Below are positions 61,001-64,000 of a stretch of DNA of 64,000 nt, one piece after another. Both the position numbers and the translations under genes were made by a program. This DNA is from Gordonia amarae NBRC 15530 (lineage in GTDB: Bacteria > Actinomycetota > Actinomycetes > Mycobacteriales > Mycobacteriaceae), in contig NZ_BAED01000020.1 in NCBI RefSeq assembly GCF_000241345.1, forward strand, positions 1 to 64,000, given 5' to 3'. The notes beneath the pieces are model-generated. The model had not been told where the DNA came from, searched no databases, and was given only the letters and a program-made list of their open reading frames with translations. How positions within the stretch are numbered: position 1 is the first letter of the stretch; each line of letters begins with the position of its first letter.

Positions 61001-64000
61001 CGTCTGCCACCACCCGGATAGCTCCCGGACGCGACCAGCCCCATGTCGACTCGGTGCCGGTGTTCACCGTGGCGGGCACCGCACCGTCGTCGAGCGGATC
61101 GAGCCGTTGCAGGTCGCCCCAGTCCTGATACCAGTCGTTGCGCAGGTAGGTGGCCATCGACGTCGGGGTGGTCAGCGCCTCCACCACGGCGAGCGGGCCG
61201 CCACCGTTGACCGACATCCAGGTCCGCGACTGCAGACCGGCGGTGACGGTGTCGGGCAGGATCCGCCACTTGGGGGTTTCGCTGACGCCGTCGTGCGAGG
61301 ACATGGGCCGCTGGCAGCCGAACACCGCACCGACCGGGAAGTCGATGAGCGTCGGATCCGACGATCCGACCACCTTGTCGAGCGTCTCCAGCTGGGCCAG
61401 CCGGGGCGGGGTCACCGCCAGCCACTGGGTGGAGTCCAGGTTGTTGTCCTTGGCGACGAGGCGCAGCACCGTCGCGGCGGGCGGTACCCGGTCCATCGGC
61501 AACCGCAGATTGCGCCACGGACCCTTGGTCTTGGTCACGTCGATCAGCGGGGCGGGACGCCCGACCTGCACGAACTGCCCGTTCTCGTTCTTGCCGAACT
61601 CGACGGTCAGCGACTGGCCGTTGCTGACCACACCGTCGCGGTCGGGGGTGGCGATGGCGCCGGCGGCGGAGATCACGATCAGCGGGTTGGCGGCGGAGCG
61701 TTTCGTCGGCAACTGATACATGCCGGTCGTCAGCTTGGCCGCACCGGTCGCGTTGGCCGAACCGAGGACGGGGGTGGTCGACGGGTCGAGGCCGAACGGC
61801 AGCTTGGCGGTGCTGCCGTTGATGCCGACCGGTCCGGTGCCGCCGGTGGTGCCCGGGTTGACCGCGTACGAGACGAGGCCGGTGGTCAGGTCGCCGGAGG
61901 CGTGCATGGCGCCCTGTCGCTGGATCTCGCCCTTCGCGTTGAGTTCGTCGGCGACACCGTTGGGTTCGAAACCGACCGATCCGGTGCCGAGCAGCGCCTT
62001 GGACACGTCGCGGGTGCCGACCGGGGTGAGCATGCCCTTGTTGGGGTCGGGTTCGACGAGCACGTCGTCGGCCATGCCGCACGTGTTGCCGGCCAGCGCC
62101 GACGTGTTGGTGCCGAAGATGCTGAACGTGTCCTGCCGCGCCGCCGCGGCCTTCGCGAACACCGCCAACTGGGCCAGCACCACGACGACGGCGATCACCG
62201 CGATCGGCGACGACGCGACCGCCACCTTCCAGCGGGCCGGTTGCGCCCCCTTGTCGTGGGTGAATCCGGCGTCGGCGACGTAGTCGATCCGCAGATGCTG
62301 CCACAGCGCGATCAGCAGCGCGGCCACCGCCAGCACCAGCACGGCGGTGGAGATCTGCTTGCCGGCCAGCACCGGGGCCTTGTCGAACCAGGGGATGCCG
62401 AAGTAGTACGGCCACGCCCACGCGTTGCGGCCGGCGGCGACGATCGCACACACGAACAGCAGCGCCGCCGCGAACAGCGAGAAGTTACGGACCGTCCGCC
62501 GCGCGGCCTGTTCGACGGCCACGCACGCCAGTGCCGCCAGCGCGGTGCCGAAGCCCGCGAACACGCCGAACTGGATGGTCCACTTGGCGGGCACGAACGA
62601 GAGCAGCAGGATCGTGATCAGGGTGGCCCCGACCAGCCGCCACACGACGGCCGAGTCGACGCCGGTGATGCGTTTGCGCCGCAGCATGATCGCCAGGATC
62701 ACCAGCAGCGCCGCGATCAGCAGCAGCACCGGGGTGCGCCGGACCAGCGAACCGTCGGGCGAGGGCACCAGCAGGAAGTAGTAGCGCAGGAACTCCTGAT
62801 ACCAGGCCAATGTGGGGCCGACGGCGTACCGGATGCGTACGGCCTCGGCGACGGTGGCCAGGGTCTGGTCGCGGAACACGACGATGACGATGGCGGCGAG
62901 CCCTGCGGCCATCGGCGCGAGCAGCGGCAGCAGCCCGGCCTCGCCACGGCGGCGGACCAGGGTGCGGATCATCGGCCGGGCACCGGTGAACAGCAGCGCG
63001 AGCGCGATGATGCCCTGCGGGGCGGCGGCCAGCGTCGCCAGCGCGGTCAGGCCGGCCAGCGCCGCCGGCAGCACCCGCCTGCTCACCACGCTCACCTCGA
63101 CGGCCCACCAGGTCAGCAGGGTGCCGGCGACGATGATCGGTTCCGGGCGCAGCCCCGAACACATCGGCAGCCAGAACGCCAGGAACACGGCCGCACCGGT
63201 GAGCATCGCCCACCGCGAATGCCGGACGGTGCGGCCCAGCCGGGGCAACAGCACCCGGCTCAGCAGCAGCCAGCTCAGCAGACCGGCCGCCAGCGCGGGC
63301 AGCCGCATCCAGACACCGGCCGTCGAGACCTCCGACCAGTGCGACAGGAAGCTGAAATACCAGTCGAACGGTGCCTCGGGGCTGCCGTAGTAGCGGTAGT
63401 AGTTGGCCAGCACACCGGTGTGCTGGGCGTCGCGGCCCATATTGAGGATGTAGCCGTCGTCGGCGGTGCCACCACCGAGGAAATGCCACGCCACCAGCAC
63501 GAACCCGACTGCCCCGTCGACCGGGGTGGGGATCAGCGCCCGCACCCGGCTGACCGATCGGGCGAACCGGCGGTGGTAGCCGTGGATCCGGTCGAGCATC
63601 CACACCGCCACCAGTGCGGCGATCGCGGCGAGGATCCCGACGACCATCACCAGCCACTTGATGAGCGACGGTGAGGAGTCGAACCGGTTGTCGACGACGA
63701 TCCGCGCGGCCAGCCCCTGCGCACCGGTGACCTGTGCGGTGGACAGCGCGGTGAACAGCCCCGCGACCTGCGGCTGCGACGCCGGATCGGTGGTCCCGGC
63801 CGGGCCGAGGCCCACGAACCGTGCACCGGTGTCGGTCGAGTTCGCCCAGATGTGCAGTTCGCGGCACTTGTCCAGGTCGGCGCGCGGGGCGCGGGCCGGG
63901 ACCTGGTTGCGGATCGACACATCGACCCGCTCGGCGCCCGCCGTCACCACCAGTCCGAGCGGTTTGGCCCGCGGCGCGGTCGGCGGCATCGTCGCCAGCA
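60993..64000 (-). CDS. embA: Arabinosyltransferase, Emb family (EmbA position), 5' end outside window
   Basis: About 1000 residues visible; the frame stays open to the window edge (LAT before the first internal Met), so the N-terminus is missing. GGGTADDGYILNMGRDA holds the acidic pair, followed by YYRYYGSPEAPFDWYFSFLSHW and STAGVWMRLPALAAG, then SGLRPEPIIVAGTLLTWW and APQGIIALALLFTGARPM, which resemble EmbA. The C-terminal domain ends WGWSRPGAIRVVADDE. It makes alpha-1,3/1,5 arabinan with its EmbB partner. It overlaps the downstream emb gene by 8 bp, so the two are translated together. Confidence 0.82.
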   Translation of the reverse strand, partial: LATMPPTAPRAKPLGLVVTAGAERVDVSIRNQVPARAPRADLDKCRELHIWANSTDTGARFVGLGPAGTTDPASQPQVAGLFTALSTAQVTGAQGLAARIVVDNRFDSSPSLIKWLVMVVGILAAIAALVAVWMLDRIHGYHRRFARSVSRVRALIPTPVDGAVGFVLVAWHFLGGGTADDGYILNMGRDAQHTGVLANYYRYYGSPEAPFDWYFSFLSHWSEVSTAGVWMRLPALAAGLLSWLLLSRVLLPRLGRTVRHSRWAMLTGAAVFLAFWLPMCSGLRPEPIIVAGTLLTWWAVEVSVVSRRVLPAALAGLTALATLAAAPQGIIALALLFTGARPMIRTLVRRRGEAGLLPLLAPMAAGLAAIVIVVFRDQTLATVAEAVRIRYAVGPTLAWYQEFLRYYFLLVPSPDGSLVRRTPVLLLIAALLVILAIMLRRKRITGVDSAVVWRLVGATLITILLLSFVPAKWTIQFGVFAGFGTALAALACVAVEQAARRTVRNFSLFAAALLFVCAIVAAGRNAWAWPYYFGIPWFDKAPVLAGKQISTAVLVLAVAALLIALWQHLRIDYVADAGFTHDKGAQPARWKVAVASSPIAVIAVVVVLAQLAVFAKAAAARQDTFSIFGTNTSALAGNTCGMADDVLVEPDPNKGMLTPVGTRDVSKALLGTGSVGFEPNGVADELNAKGEIQRQGAMHASGDLTTGLVSYAVNPGTTGGTGPVGINGSTAKLPFGLDPSTTPVLGSANATGAAKLTTGMYQLPTKRSAANPLIVISAAGAIATPDRDGVVSNGQSLTVEFGKNENGQFVQVGRPAPLIDVTKTKGPWRNLRLPMDRVPPAATVLRLVAKDNNLDSTQWLAVTPPRLAQLETLDKVVGSSDPTLIDFPVGAVFGCQRPMSSHDGVSETPKWRILPDTVTAGLQSRTWMSVNGGGPLAVVEALTTPTSMATYLRNDWYQDWGDLQRLDPLDDGAVPATVNTGTESTWGWSRPGAIRVVADDE

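Noticed and set aside
57605-63674. Long plus-strand frames (893 and 938 codons) opposite the emb genes
   Set aside because: Composition typical of antisense shadows (His/Gln/Arg/Gly) with no motif; the minus-strand Emb proteins are complete and recognisable.

Overview
The window looks like chromosomal DNA of a high-GC, mycolic-acid-forming actinomycete of the Corynebacteriales. Gordonia is my best guess for the genus, as an inference. The evidence is near-complete synteny with the mycobacterial cell-envelope locus: a Rieske/metallo-beta-lactamase protein, acyltransferase, HAD phosphatase, peptidoglycan-recognition amidase, glf, glfT2, PAP2 phosphatase, ubiA, aftB, mycolyltransferases, Rv3802-like cutinase, fadD32, pks13, accD4, then emb arabinosyltransferases.

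Layout. 1-3.5 kb is the left end of the envelope locus. 3.5-10.3 kb is accessory: a decayed Rpn-like nuclease gene, two copies of a module (small secreted protein plus MmpS-like membrane protein, one copy decayed), a small secreted protein, a siderophore-interacting flavoprotein, an AraC regulator, a VOC protein and an acyl-CoA dehydrogenase. 10.6-23.8 kb is a composite defence island: an HTH protein that looks like a catalytically dead methylase/specificity fusion, hsdM, hsdS, an AT-rich GmrSD-like DUF262/DUF1524 gene, a second copy of the small secreted protein, an Rpn-type nuclease, and hsdR. 23.9-25.8 kb holds three small secreted proteins. 25.9-52.3 kb is the conserved arabinogalactan/mycolate locus. 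It makes UDP-Galf and galactan (glf, glfT2), decaprenyl-phosphoryl ribose and arabinose donors (ubiA, PAP2) and terminal arabinan (aftB). It also activates, condenses and transfers mycolic acids (fadD32, pks13, accD4, mycolyltransferases). 52.7-57.4 kb is a short accessory interval of TetR, SDR, NTF2-like, Zn-alcohol dehydrogenase, ArsR and SRPBCC genes. 57.6-64.0 kb carries two overlapping emb arabinosyltransferase genes on the minus strand; the second runs off the window.

Three patterns cut across the genes. First, four promoters in the accessory part match the PafBC/RecA-independent DNA-damage motif (TGTCR, 11 nt, TAnnnT). They lie in front of the dead-methylase gene, the Rpn nuclease and both small secreted paralogs, so the island is predicted to be DNA-damage inducible. 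Second, three families of dispersed palindromic repeats occur. One of them (8 copies) lies twice inside pks13, translated in the same frame. Third, many genes start 6-8 nt after a TAnnnT hexamer without a Shine-Dalgarno sequence, so leaderless transcripts are expected. Everything here was read by eye; no homology search was run.
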